Assembly (NCBI RefSeq): GCF_029581195.1 | Contig: NZ_CP120737.1 | Span: forward strand, 496,001 to 560,000 | Source of the DNA: Solwaraspora sp. WMMD791 | GTDB lineage: Bacteria > Actinomycetota > Actinomycetes > Mycobacteriales > Micromonosporaceae | Length of the DNA stretch: 64,000 nt | Reading direction: 5' to 3' | Part shown: positions 1 through 7,496 of the stretch, piece by piece | Layout of the letters: each line of letters starts with the position of its first letter | Position numbering within the stretch: position 1 is the first letter of the stretch | The notes under the pieces: model-generated | The model's input: the letters and a program-made list of their open reading frames with translations, nothing else | What the model was told of the DNA's origin: nothing | Database searches by the model: none | Made by a program: the position numbers and the translations under genes

Positions 1-1869
1 CTGCGCAGCACCGACGCCAAACAGATCGGGCTGCTCTACCTCGTCACCTCGTTCGGCTACTTCGTCGTCGGCGGTGCGATGGCCCTGCTGATGCGGGCGG
101 AGCTGGCCCGACCCGGAATGCAGGTGCTGTCCCCGGAGCAGTACAACCAGCTGTTCACCATGCACGGCACGATCATGATGCTGCTCTTCGCCACCCCGTT
201 GGTGTTCGGCTTCGCCAACTACCTGGTGCCGTTGCAGATCGGTGCCCCGGACGTGTCGTTCCCCCGGCTCAATGCCCTGGCCTACTGGCTCTACCTGCTG
301 GGTGGGCTGCTGGTCATGGGCGGCTTCCTGACTCCGGGTGGCGCCGCCGACTTCGGCTGGTTCGCGTACACGCCGTTGAGCCTGACCGAGCACACCCCCG
401 GAGTCGGTGCCAACATGTGGATCGTCGGGCTGGTGATCTCCGGACTCGGTACGATCCTCGGCTCGGTGAATCTGATCGCCACCATCCTGACGCTGCGGGC
501 CCCCGGCATGACGATGTTCCGGATGCCGATCTTCACCTGGAACATTCTGATCACCGCGCTCCTGGTGATCCTGGTGTTCCCGTTGCTGGCCGCCGCCCTG
601 TTGGCGCTGCTGGCCGACCGGCTGCTGGGCGCGCAGGTCTACGCGCCGGCCACCGGTGGCCCGCTGTTGTGGCAGCACCTGTTCTGGTTCTTCGGTCACC
701 CGGAGGTCTACATCGTCGCGCTGCCGTTCTTCGGCATCATCAGCGAGGTCATCCCGGTCTTCTCCCGCAAGCCGATCTTCGGCTACAAGGGCCTGGTCGC
801 CGCGACGATCGCGATCGCCGCGCTGTCGATGAGCGTCTGGGCGCACCACATGTTCGGCACCGGCCAGGTGCTGTTGCCGTTCTTCTCCCTGCTCAGCTTC
901 CTCATCGCCGTCCCCACCGGAATCAAGTTCTTCAACTGGATCGGCACGATGTGGAAGGGCCAGCTGACTTTCGATACCCCGATGCTGTTCGCCGTCGGTT
1001 TCCTGGTGACCTTCCTGCTCGGCGGGTTGACCGGCGTCCTGCTGGCCAGCCCGCCGGTGGATTTCCACGTCACCGACAGCTACTTCGTGGTCGCTCACTT
1101 CCACTATGTGCTGTTCGGCACGATCGTGTTCGCCGCCTTCGCCGGCGTCTACTTCTGGTTCCCCAAGATGACCGGCCGACTGCTCGACGAGCGGCTCGGC
1201 AGAGCGCACTTCTGGACGATGTTCATCGGGTTCCACCTGACGTTCCTCGTGCAACACTGGCTCGGCGGCGAGGGCATGCCCCGCCGGTACGCCGACTACC
1301 TGCCCAGCGACGGGTTCACCACGCTCAACATGATCTCCACGGTCGGGTCGTTCGTCCTCGGTGCGTCGACGTTGTTCTTCATCTGGAACGTCTGGAAGTC
1401 CTACCGGTTCGGGGAGATCGTGACCGCACACGATCCGTGGGGTTTCGGCAACTCGCTCGAATGGGCCACCAGTTGCCCGCCGCCGCTGCGCAACTTCGAC
1501 CGCCTGCCCCGGATCCGGTCCGAGCGGCCGGCGTTCGAGGTCAAGTACGGCACCCTCGTCGCCGATCTGGGCCGGGACCTGCCGCAGCGGGACACCGCGC
1601 CACCCCAGCACCTGCTCGACGAACTGCACCGCGAGCGGGCCACCGACCGCGCGGTCCGCCCCGGGACGGCACCGGCGGCCGACCTGACCACGACCCGGCC
1701 CGACCCGGTGACGGGTGCCCGCGCCATCGAGGTGCCCCGGCCGGAGCGACTGCGCCGGCCGAGCTTCGAGCACACCACCGAGCCGCGCAACATGCTCGGC
1801 GCCGAACGCGACCCGCACGAACAGCGACCGTCGCCGGCCACCGGCGACGGACCCCCGGATCGGTCCTGA
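1..1869 (+). CDS. ctaD: Cytochrome c oxidase subunit I (aa3-type), 5'-truncated by the window edge
   Basis: Catalytic heme-copper subunit of the terminal oxidase, which reduces O2 to water and pumps protons in the cytoplasmic membrane. The reading frame is open from base 1 (first residues [14 protein letters not shown]), so the true start lies upstream; the first internal ATG at 79 is inside transmembrane helix 1 and is not the start. Counting from base 1, the low-spin heme ligand His55 lies in TMHGTIMM. Further on come the CuB/Tyr motif HPEVY, the CuB pair in [10 protein letters not shown] and the heme ligands in [10 protein letters not shown]. About 622 residues are visible. Roughly the last 110 (after [13 protein letters not shown]) form a hydrophilic tail rich in Arg, Pro and Asp, longer than I expect for the family. 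No ctaC, ctaE or ctaF lies downstream; two small membrane proteins follow instead. The identification is secure. Confidence 0.97.
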   Translation: MRSTDAKQIGLLYLVTSFGYFVVGGAMALLMRAELARPGMQVLSPEQYNQLFTMHGTIMMLLFATPLVFGFANYLVPLQIGAPDVSFPRLNALAYWLYLLGGLLVMGGFLTPGGAADFGWFAYTPLSLTEHTPGVGANMWIVGLVISGLGTILGSVNLIATILTLRAPGMTMFRMPIFTWNILITALLVILVFPLLAAALLALLADRLLGAQVYAPATGGPLLWQHLFWFFGHPEVYIVALPFFGIISEVIPVFSRKPIFGYKGLVAATIAIAALSMSVWAHHMFGTGQVLLPFFSLLSFLIAVPTGIKFFNWIGTMWKGQLTFDTPMLFAVGFLVTFLLGGLTGVLLASPPVDFHVTDSYFVVAHFHYVLFGTIVFAAFAGVYFWFPKMTGRLLDERLGRAHFWTMFIGFHLTFLVQHWLGGEGMPRRYADYLPSDGFTTLNMISTVGSFVLGASTLFFIWNVWKSYRFGEIVTAHDPWGFGNSLEWATSCPPPLRNFDRLPRIRSERPAFEVKYGTLVADLGRDLPQRDTAPPQHLLDELHRERATDRAVRPGTAPAADLTTTRPDPVTGARAIEVPRPERLRRPSFEHTTEPRNMLGAERDPHEQRPSPATGDGPPDRS

Positions 1870-1884
1870 CCCGAAACCGCCACG

Positions 1885-1902
1885 GCGGCGGCCGGCCGCC
1901 GC
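1885..1902. other. GC-rich perfect palindrome after ctaD
   Basis: An 18-bp perfect palindrome (GCGGCGGCC and its complement, no spacer) lies 16 bp after the ctaD stop and 48 bp before the next start. It could fold into a short hairpin and act as a weak terminator or processing site. No T-tract follows, and GC-rich DNA yields such palindromes by chance, so the function is uncertain. Confidence 0.3.
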
Positions 1903-1949
1903 AGCACCGCACCACAGCGCCGTGGGCCACCACGGTAGGAAGGACGACA

Positions 1950-2408
1950 ATGGTCCGCACCAGCACCGCGACCACCGGCCGGGCCACCGCCCGGCAACCG
2001 GTGCAGTCCGCCGCGGCCGCCGTCGGCGGGGTCTTCCTGCTCATCGGGGTCGCCGGCTTCATTCCGGGCATCACCACCGAGTACGGCGAGATGAGCTTCG
2101 CCGGGCACGACTCGCACGCCTATCTGTTCGGCCTGTTCCAGGTGTCGGTGCTGCACAACATCGTGCACCTGCTGTTCGGGGTCGGCGGGTTGGCGTTGGC
2201 ACGCACCGTGTCCGCCGCACGTCTGTACCTGGTCGGCGGCGGCGCACTCTATCTCGTCCTGTGGCTGTACGGGCTGGCCATCGACCACGCCAGTGCGGCG
2301 AACTTCCTGCCGGTCAACCACCAGGACAACTGGCTGCATCTCGGTCTCGGGCTCGGGATGCTGGCCCTCGGTCTGTTGTTCAACCGGCGTCCGGTGATCG
2401 GCCGGTGA
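1950..2408 (+). CDS. DUF4383 family membrane protein
   Basis: A 152-residue integral membrane protein with about four predicted hydrophobic helices (near residues 21-40, 60-85, 88-108 and 128-143). The motif HDSHAYLFGLFQVSVLHNIVHLLFG, given here only as its ends HDSHAYLF and NIVHLLFG, is typical of the DUF4383 family, whose function is unknown. The ATG at 1950 was chosen because AGGAAGGA precedes it at good spacing and residues upstream in the same frame look like a shadow of ctaD. It lies 80 bp downstream of ctaD on the same strand and may be cotranscribed with it. A stress or envelope role is often assumed for such proteins but nothing in this sequence proves one. Confidence 0.85.
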   Translation: MVRTSTATTGRATARQPVQSAAAAVGGVFLLIGVAGFIPGITTEYGEMSFAGHDSHAYLFGLFQVSVLHNIVHLLFGVGGLALARTVSAARLYLVGGGALYLVLWLYGLAIDHASAANFLPVNHQDNWLHLGLGLGMLALGLLFNRRPVIGR

Positions 2409-2518
2409 TCGGCCGTTCTGCGCGGATGCCGGGTGGCCACTGCCAGCTGAGCTGGCCGTTGCGCTAGCCTCCGTTCCCTGGCCGTGCCGACTGGCGCGCA
2501 ACGCCCGAGGAGGCGCAG

Positions 2519-3028
2519 ATGTTCGAGGAAGTCGCGGGGATTCCCGCCCATCCGTTGCTGGTGCACGCCGCAGTGGTCTTCGTTCCCCTGCTGGCACTGC
2601 TGGCGGTCGGGTACGCGCTGGTGCCGTTCATCCGGCCGCACACCCGGTGGGTGCTGGCCGCGCTGGCGGTCGTCGCGCCACTGGCCGCCCTGGTGACGAA
2701 GCTGTCCGGCGATGCATTCTTCAACCGGATGGACGCCGCCGGCCGGATCACCGAGGGTTTCTACCCGGTCATCCAGGAGCACGAGCAGCTGGGGAATCTG
2801 ACGCTGGTCGCCGCGCTCGTGCTGGCTCTCGCTACCCTGGCCCTGGTGTACCTGGTGGGACCACGGGTCGTCGCCACGGCGCACGGCGCCGCGAGCTCCG
2901 GGGTACGGGGAAACCGGGTCCTGGTTCTCGTGGTCAAGGGTGTGGTGATCGTGGCGGCCGGGGTAAGTCTCTACTTCGTCGTGCGCGCTGGCGATTCGGG
3001 TGCCAAGGCGGTGTGGACCGGCTACTGA
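2519..3028 (+). CDS. DUF2231 family membrane protein
   Basis: A 169-residue protein with four hydrophobic segments. The N-terminal signature IPAHPLLVHAAVVFVPL and the later FYPVIQEHEQLGNLTL are hallmarks of DUF2231 proteins, predicted membrane proteins with conserved His residues that may bind a redox cofactor. Here His11 and His15 lie in helix 1 and His81 in the second half. The start is supported by GAGGAGG placed 7 bases upstream of the ATG. Its position two genes after cytochrome oxidase fits a membrane redox or heme-related role, but that is inference from context only. Confidence 0.85.
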   Translation: MFEEVAGIPAHPLLVHAAVVFVPLLALLAVGYALVPFIRPHTRWVLAALAVVAPLAALVTKLSGDAFFNRMDAAGRITEGFYPVIQEHEQLGNLTLVAALVLALATLALVYLVGPRVVATAHGAASSGVRGNRVLVLVVKGVVIVAAGVSLYFVVRAGDSGAKAVWTGY

Positions 3029-3186
3029 CAGTGGTGGTCCGCTGAACGGGTCGGACCTCAGGTCAGTTTCACGCCGTCGGGGAGAAATCTTGCCCCTGTC
3101 GGTGAACTGTTCGTGCCGAATCGCCGTTGGTGGGGATGTGGCACCGATGCGGGCGGCACCGGTGACCAGTCGGCGACGGAGGAACA

Positions 3187-4023
3187 GTGACGGTAGGCGT
3201 AGGGAACGAAACGGTCCGTTCGGTGCATGCCCCGAGCGTCGGTCTGCTGGCGCAGATCGCGGTGCTGATGACCCTGGCGGCGACCAGCGGACTCGGGGTC
3301 GCCGGCTGGTTGGCAGGTCTGACGTACGGGGCCGCGACCTGGGCGTTGCTGATCCGGGCGATGCAGCAGCCGGATGTGACCGGATGGGGCCCGGCGGACA
3401 CCGTCACCCTGGCCCGGGGCACGCTGGTCGGCGCGGTCACCGCGCTGGTGGCCGACTCCTTCTTCCGTCCGGTGCCGCTGTGGGTGCTGGTCGCGTTGGC
3501 CGCGGTGGCGCTGGCGCTCGACGGCGTCGACGGTCAGGTCGCCCGGCGGACCGGCACCTGTTCGCGGCTCGGTGCCCGCTTCGACATGGAGACCGATTCG
3601 GCGCTGGTCCTCGTGCTGAGCGTGTTCGTCGCGGCCACCCTGGGTTGGTGGGCGCTGGCGATCGGGGTGTTCCGGTACGTCTTCGCCGCCGCCGCGTGGG
3701 TGGCACCCTGGCTGCGGGCACCGCTGCCGCCCCGGTTCAGCCGTAAGACGGTGGCCGCGACGCAGGGCACCGTCCTGGTGGTGGCCGCCGCCGGTATCGC
3801 GCCGACGATGGTGACGGTCCTCGTTGCGGTGGTTCTGGCCGCGCTGCTCTGGTCGTTCGGCCAGGACGTCCACTGGTTGTGGCGGCACCGGAAACCGCCG
3901 GTCGAGCCGGCCCACGCCGAACAGCGGCAGATGGAACAACGGCACCCCGAGCTTGCCCCGTTCGACAATGCCCCGTTCGAGCGGTCGCAGGTCAACAGGT
4001 CACAGGTCGCGTTGTCACGCTGA
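3187..4023 (+). CDS. CDP-alcohol phosphatidyltransferase family protein
   Basis: Membrane enzyme that would transfer a phosphatidyl or related group from a CDP-linked donor to an alcohol, as in phospholipid head-group synthesis. The complete family motif D-x2-D-G-x2-A-R-x8-G-x3-D-x3-D is present at residues 112-137 (Asp112, Asp115, Gly116, Ala119, Arg120, Gly129, Asp133, Asp137), so both metal-binding aspartate sets are intact. About six hydrophobic segments flank it. The last 50 residues are hydrophilic and Gln/Arg/Glu-rich. GTG start with GGAGG six bases upstream. Substrate cannot be told from sequence: phosphatidylglycerophosphate, phosphatidylinositol-phosphate or an atypical alcohol are possible. 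It converges on the siderophore operon with only 18 bp between stops. Confidence 0.88.
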   Translation: MTVGVGNETVRSVHAPSVGLLAQIAVLMTLAATSGLGVAGWLAGLTYGAATWALLIRAMQQPDVTGWGPADTVTLARGTLVGAVTALVADSFFRPVPLWVLVALAAVALALDGVDGQVARRTGTCSRLGARFDMETDSALVLVLSVFVAATLGWWALAIGVFRYVFAAAAWVAPWLRAPLPPRFSRKTVAATQGTVLVVAAAGIAPTMVTVLVAVVLAALLWSFGQDVHWLWRHRKPPVEPAHAEQRQMEQRHPELAPFDNAPFERSQVNRSQVALSR

Positions 4024-4041
4024 CGTCGTCGAACCGCCCGG

Positions 4042-4842
4042 TCAGCCGGCCGTTGTCGGCAGTACCGCGTAGACGTCACCGGCGTTGGCAGTGTGCGGCA
4101 GGTCCCGCAGATGCCCGGCCATCTCCTCGGCGGACACCCAGCGGTCGAAGCTCAACTGCTGGGTCTCGCCGAGCGCGAGATCGTAACGGTAGTCGCCGAG
4201 CGTGGCGAGTCGGCGCAGACAACGCAGCGCGCTGTCCCGCTGAATGGTGGTGAACTCGAAGGACAGCGCCGGCAGCGGCACGGTCAACCCGGCGAGGACG
4301 GCTTCCTCGAACCCCTCGACGTCGATCTTGACGAACGCGGGCCGGCCGTGGGTGGCGATCAGCTGATCCAACGTGGTCGTCGGTACGTCGAGTTCGGCGT
4401 CCCAGACCTGGTCGGCCCAACCGCCGGCACCGGCGGCGGCGCCGACGAACGCGGCCGAGGCGGTGGAGACCGTCGGGTTGGCCGAGTTGATGAACATCCG
4501 CACCGATCCGACCACCTCGCCGCAGGCGGACTCCAGCACGGTCACCGCCGGGTCGTCGGCGTAGACGACCCGTACGGCGCGGGCACACAACGGCTGCGGC
4601 TCCAGTGCCACGACCTGCGCACCCAACCGCCGGAAGCTGCCCACCCGGTCCCCGACGTGCGCCCCGACGTCGAACACCAGATCGCCGGGAGCGACGAAGC
4701 GCCGGTAGAGCCGGTCCATGGCGGCGTCGCGACCCGGGTCGCCGTAGTAGAACTCCAGCGAGCGGCGCAGCCCGGCCAGCTGTGGATCGGCGGCCAGGGC
4801 ACGGGCCGCCACGTCCGGTCGTGGCAGGTCGGCGGCGCTCAT
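4042..4842 (-). CDS. FkbM-family SAM-dependent methyltransferase, last gene of the siderophore operon
   Basis: A 266-residue methyltransferase. The SAM-binding motif I is DVGAHVGDR (residues 58-66), followed by ALEPQP (79-84). The FkbM-family motif VKIDVEGFEEAVLAG sits at 171-185. Family members O-methylate sugars, polyketides and other natural products. The ATG at 4842 overlaps the stop of the acylase/acyltransferase gene in an ATGA junction, so the two should be translationally coupled. A longer in-frame extension to 4932 is possible but would cover an extra 90 bp of the upstream gene. Its place at the end of a tightly overlapping siderophore operon suggests that it methylates the siderophore or a precursor, for example a hydroxyl, carboxylate or hydroxamate oxygen. 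This is inference; the substrate is unknown and desferrioxamine pathways do not need such an enzyme. Confidence 0.88.
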   Translation of the reverse strand: MSAADLPRPDVAARALAADPQLAGLRRSLEFYYGDPGRDAAMDRLYRRFVAPGDLVFDVGAHVGDRVGSFRRLGAQVVALEPQPLCARAVRVVYADDPAVTVLESACGEVVGSVRMFINSANPTVSTASAAFVGAAAGAGGWADQVWDAELDVPTTTLDQLIATHGRPAFVKIDVEGFEEAVLAGLTVPLPALSFEFTTIQRDSALRCLRRLATLGDYRYDLALGETQQLSFDRWVSAEEMAGHLRDLPHTANAGDVYAVLPTTAG

Positions 4843-7496
4843 CGGGCCATCGTACGGGCCAGGAACGCCAGCTGGGCCCGCTTGTCCGCCAGCTCCAGCT
4901 GCGTGTCGAAGACGAAACCGAGCCGCTTCCACCGGCGCAACGCCGGCTCGTTGCGGACGTCCGGTTCGATGACGATCCGCTGGTGCCGGGGGTCACCGAA
5001 CAGGTATCCGGTGAACGCGGCGGCGACGGCGTCGGTGAACCCGGGGATCCGACGCCGGGCCGGGGCGAGGAACAGGTGGATTCCGATGTCCCCGTCGCGG
5101 ACCGGGTAGTGCTCCCCGAGCGGGTCCTCGGCCGGCTCGTAGGTCTGGAAGATCCCCACCGGTTCGTCGTCGACGCTCATCAGGTAGGCGTGGTGCGAGT
5201 CCAGGCTGTCGATGAACCGGTAGATCTCGCCGACCTGTTCCCGGGAGTGCCGGGTCATCCCCCAGAACCGGGCGCGGGGCTCGGTGACCCATCGGTACAC
5301 CAGGTCGAGGTGCAGGTCGGGGTCGAGCACCGTCAGGTCGAACCGGCCGATACCCGGTAACTGGCGGGAGTGGACGGTGGCCAGCATCCGCCGCCGCACA
5401 CCGTCGACGCCGACGCTGTCGACCCCCGGGCCGCCGGTGGCCGGCGTCCACCGCACCCGGGCGACCGGGACCAGGTCGCCGGCCGCCCAGCGGGGCAGTT
5501 GGTCGGCGAAGTGCCGGTCGTCGGGTCGGCCCGACGCGCCGAACGGCACCACCCACCGGCTGGCGTCCGGATCGGCGAGGTCCCAGACGTAGCGGGCCAC
5601 CGGCCCACGCCAGCAGAGGTCGGAGACCCCGGGAACGCTGGCGGTGGCCAGCACACAGTCGGTGTCGCCGGCGAGCGGTACGGGTGGGCCGAGAGCGCTG
5701 GCCGCCGGGTCGACCGCCGCCGGCAGCACCCGGACCGGATGCAGCCGGTGCCGCTCGCCCCAGGTGCCGGGCTCCGGGCCGGCGGCCACCTCCGTCAGCG
5801 CCGCCAGCGCGCAGCGGGCCGGGTCGCCGCCGAGGCGGGCAAGCCCGTCGATCACTCGTTCCAGGGCCAGTCCGATCCGGCCCACGGGGTCGGTCCAGGG
5901 GGCGAACAGCGGGTCGTAGCCGGTGTCGGCGCGCAGCGGCCGTAGACCCGGCTCGTCGGACAGGTGCCGGGTCAGCGCCGTCCGCCAGGCCGCGAACGCG
6001 CCGGCCCCGGTGCTGTCGGCGGCCATCCGCCCGTCCCAGTCGAGCAGCCGTGCGCGCAGGCCGCGTACCGGCTCGGGTTGTCCGGTGAGGTCGAGACCGC
6101 GCAGCAGCCGGCGCAGCCCGGCGGCCGGGGCCACCGGGTCGGTCTGCACCGCCTCGGGCGCCGTACCGGCAGCGACCAGTTCCCTGATGCGCCGGGCCCG
6201 GTACGGCGGTGCGAAGTCCACTCCGAGGTGTGCGGTGTCCCCCCGCCGGTCGTTGGCGTTGACGGCGACCGACTCGACGTCGGCGGCGGGCAGCGTGGCG
6301 TACCCGTCGCGCCAGGCGTACCGGGGTGCCCAGCCCGGCACCGGCAGCAGCCGGCACCGGTCGTCGCGCTCCGGCACCCGGCCGGCCACCAGCCGGCGTA
6401 CGCTGCCGGACCGGTCGGCGACCAGCACACTGTTGACCGGCTCCACCCAGTGCCGCAGTGCCTGTTCGACGTCGGCGGCCCGGCGGGCGCGCAGCAACGG
6501 CAGCAACGCCTCGAACCCGAGCGCCCCGTCGGCCCGGCTCGGTGTGCGCAGGCTGATCGCCTCCCCGGTACGCCGGTCGATGTCGACGACCGGCCCGCGC
6601 GGGGTCTCGATCACCTCCACCTCGACCGGCGCACCGTCACGTACCTCGATCAGTTCGGTGTGCGCCGGCACCGGAGTCCAGCCGTCGGCTTGGCGGACCA
6701 GGACCTGACCGTCGACCCGGCGCAGCTGTTCGCGGTAGAGGTCCTGGTAGTCGGCCATCGCGTTGGTGATCGCCCAGGCGACCGTGCCGGCGTGACCGAA
6801 GTGCGGCAGCCCCGGTACGCCGGGGAAGGCGAACCCGACGACGTCGAACTCCGGGCAGGTCAGCTGCACCTGCTGGTAGACGCCGGGTAGCTCCAGGATC
6901 CGGTGCGGATCCCCGGCGATCACCGGTCCGGTCGTGCCGGGCCGTCCGGTGACCGCCCAGGCGTTGCTGCCCGACGACGCGGGTGGCTCCATGGCGAACA
7001 GGTCGACGGCTGCCGGGCCCAGGGTGGCGGTGACGTGCGCCCGCCACAGCTTGCTGGGGAAGGTGCCGAAGAGCACGTGCTGTACCAGGAACACCCCGAG
7101 CGGGGTCCACGGCTGCCAGGTGCCGGCGGTGGTGCCGGTGGCGGCGAACTCGGGGGCCGCCGCCGCCCCTTCGGCCAGCCCGGCGTTGACCCCGTCGACG
7201 TACGCGCTCAGCCAGCGTCGGGTCGCCGGGTCCAGTCGCCGGTAGCACCGCTGGGCGGTGTCGTCGAGGCGGACCCGGCGGGCGAACCGGTCCCAGGCGA
7301 CCTCGGCCGGGCCGAGCCGGGCGGCCAGCGCGCCTTCCGAACGCCAGCGTTCGACCTCGATCTGCCAGGCCCGGTCGGTCGCGGCGGTCCGTCCCTGCAG
7401 GTACGCCAACTGGTCGACGTCGTCGGCCCACAGGTGCGGTACGCCGTACCCGTCGCGGTGCACCCGGCCGACGGGGTCCGCTGGCGGTGCGCTCAT
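4839..7496 (-). CDS. Penicillin acylase-family amidase fused to a DesC-like siderophore N-acyltransferase
   Basis: An 885-residue two-domain protein. Residues 1 to about 700 are an Ntn-hydrolase of the penicillin/cephalosporin acylase family. It opens with HRDGYGVPHLWADD, and SSGSNAWAV marks the autoproteolytic site, giving Ser177 as the new N-terminal nucleophile after Gly176. Later AWAITNAMADYQDLY contains the expected oxyanion/catalytic region. No signal peptide is visible, whereas most such acylases are exported, so it probably works in the cytoplasm. Residues 708-885 form a GNAT domain of the siderophore type (HYPVRDGDIGIHLFL, VIEPDVRNEPALRRWKRLGF), like DesC/RhbD and similar to the domain in the adjacent gene. 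ATG at 7496 overlaps the upstream stop (ATGA). The fusion joins an amide-hydrolysing with an amide-forming domain; editing, acyl exchange or side-chain tailoring of the siderophore are all possible. I recall penicillin-amidase-like genes near desferrioxamine loci in related genera, but cannot verify that here. Confidence 0.9.
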   Translation of the reverse strand: MSAPPADPVGRVHRDGYGVPHLWADDVDQLAYLQGRTAATDRAWQIEVERWRSEGALAARLGPAEVAWDRFARRVRLDDTAQRCYRRLDPATRRWLSAYVDGVNAGLAEGAAAAPEFAATGTTAGTWQPWTPLGVFLVQHVLFGTFPSKLWRAHVTATLGPAAVDLFAMEPPASSGSNAWAVTGRPGTTGPVIAGDPHRILELPGVYQQVQLTCPEFDVVGFAFPGVPGLPHFGHAGTVAWAITNAMADYQDLYREQLRRVDGQVLVRQADGWTPVPAHTELIEVRDGAPVEVEVIETPRGPVVDIDRRTGEAISLRTPSRADGALGFEALLPLLRARRAADVEQALRHWVEPVNSVLVADRSGSVRRLVAGRVPERDDRCRLLPVPGWAPRYAWRDGYATLPAADVESVAVNANDRRGDTAHLGVDFAPPYRARRIRELVAAGTAPEAVQTDPVAPAAGLRRLLRGLDLTGQPEPVRGLRARLLDWDGRMAADSTGAGAFAAWRTALTRHLSDEPGLRPLRADTGYDPLFAPWTDPVGRIGLALERVIDGLARLGGDPARCALAALTEVAAGPEPGTWGERHRLHPVRVLPAAVDPAASALGPPVPLAGDTDCVLATASVPGVSDLCWRGPVARYVWDLADPDASRWVVPFGASGRPDDRHFADQLPRWAAGDLVPVARVRWTPATGGPGVDSVGVDGVRRRMLATVHSRQLPGIGRFDLTVLDPDLHLDLVYRWVTEPRARFWGMTRHSREQVGEIYRFIDSLDSHHAYLMSVDDEPVGIFQTYEPAEDPLGEHYPVRDGDIGIHLFLAPARRRIPGFTDAVAAAFTGYLFGDPRHQRIVIEPDVRNEPALRRWKRLGFVFDTQLELADKRAQLAFLARTMAR

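Noticed and set aside
417-1949. Upstream extension of the DUF4383 protein through the ctaD region
   Set aside because: The extension is an out-of-frame shadow of ctaD rich in Arg and Asp. The ATG at 1950 has a strong ribosome-binding site and gives the normal family length.
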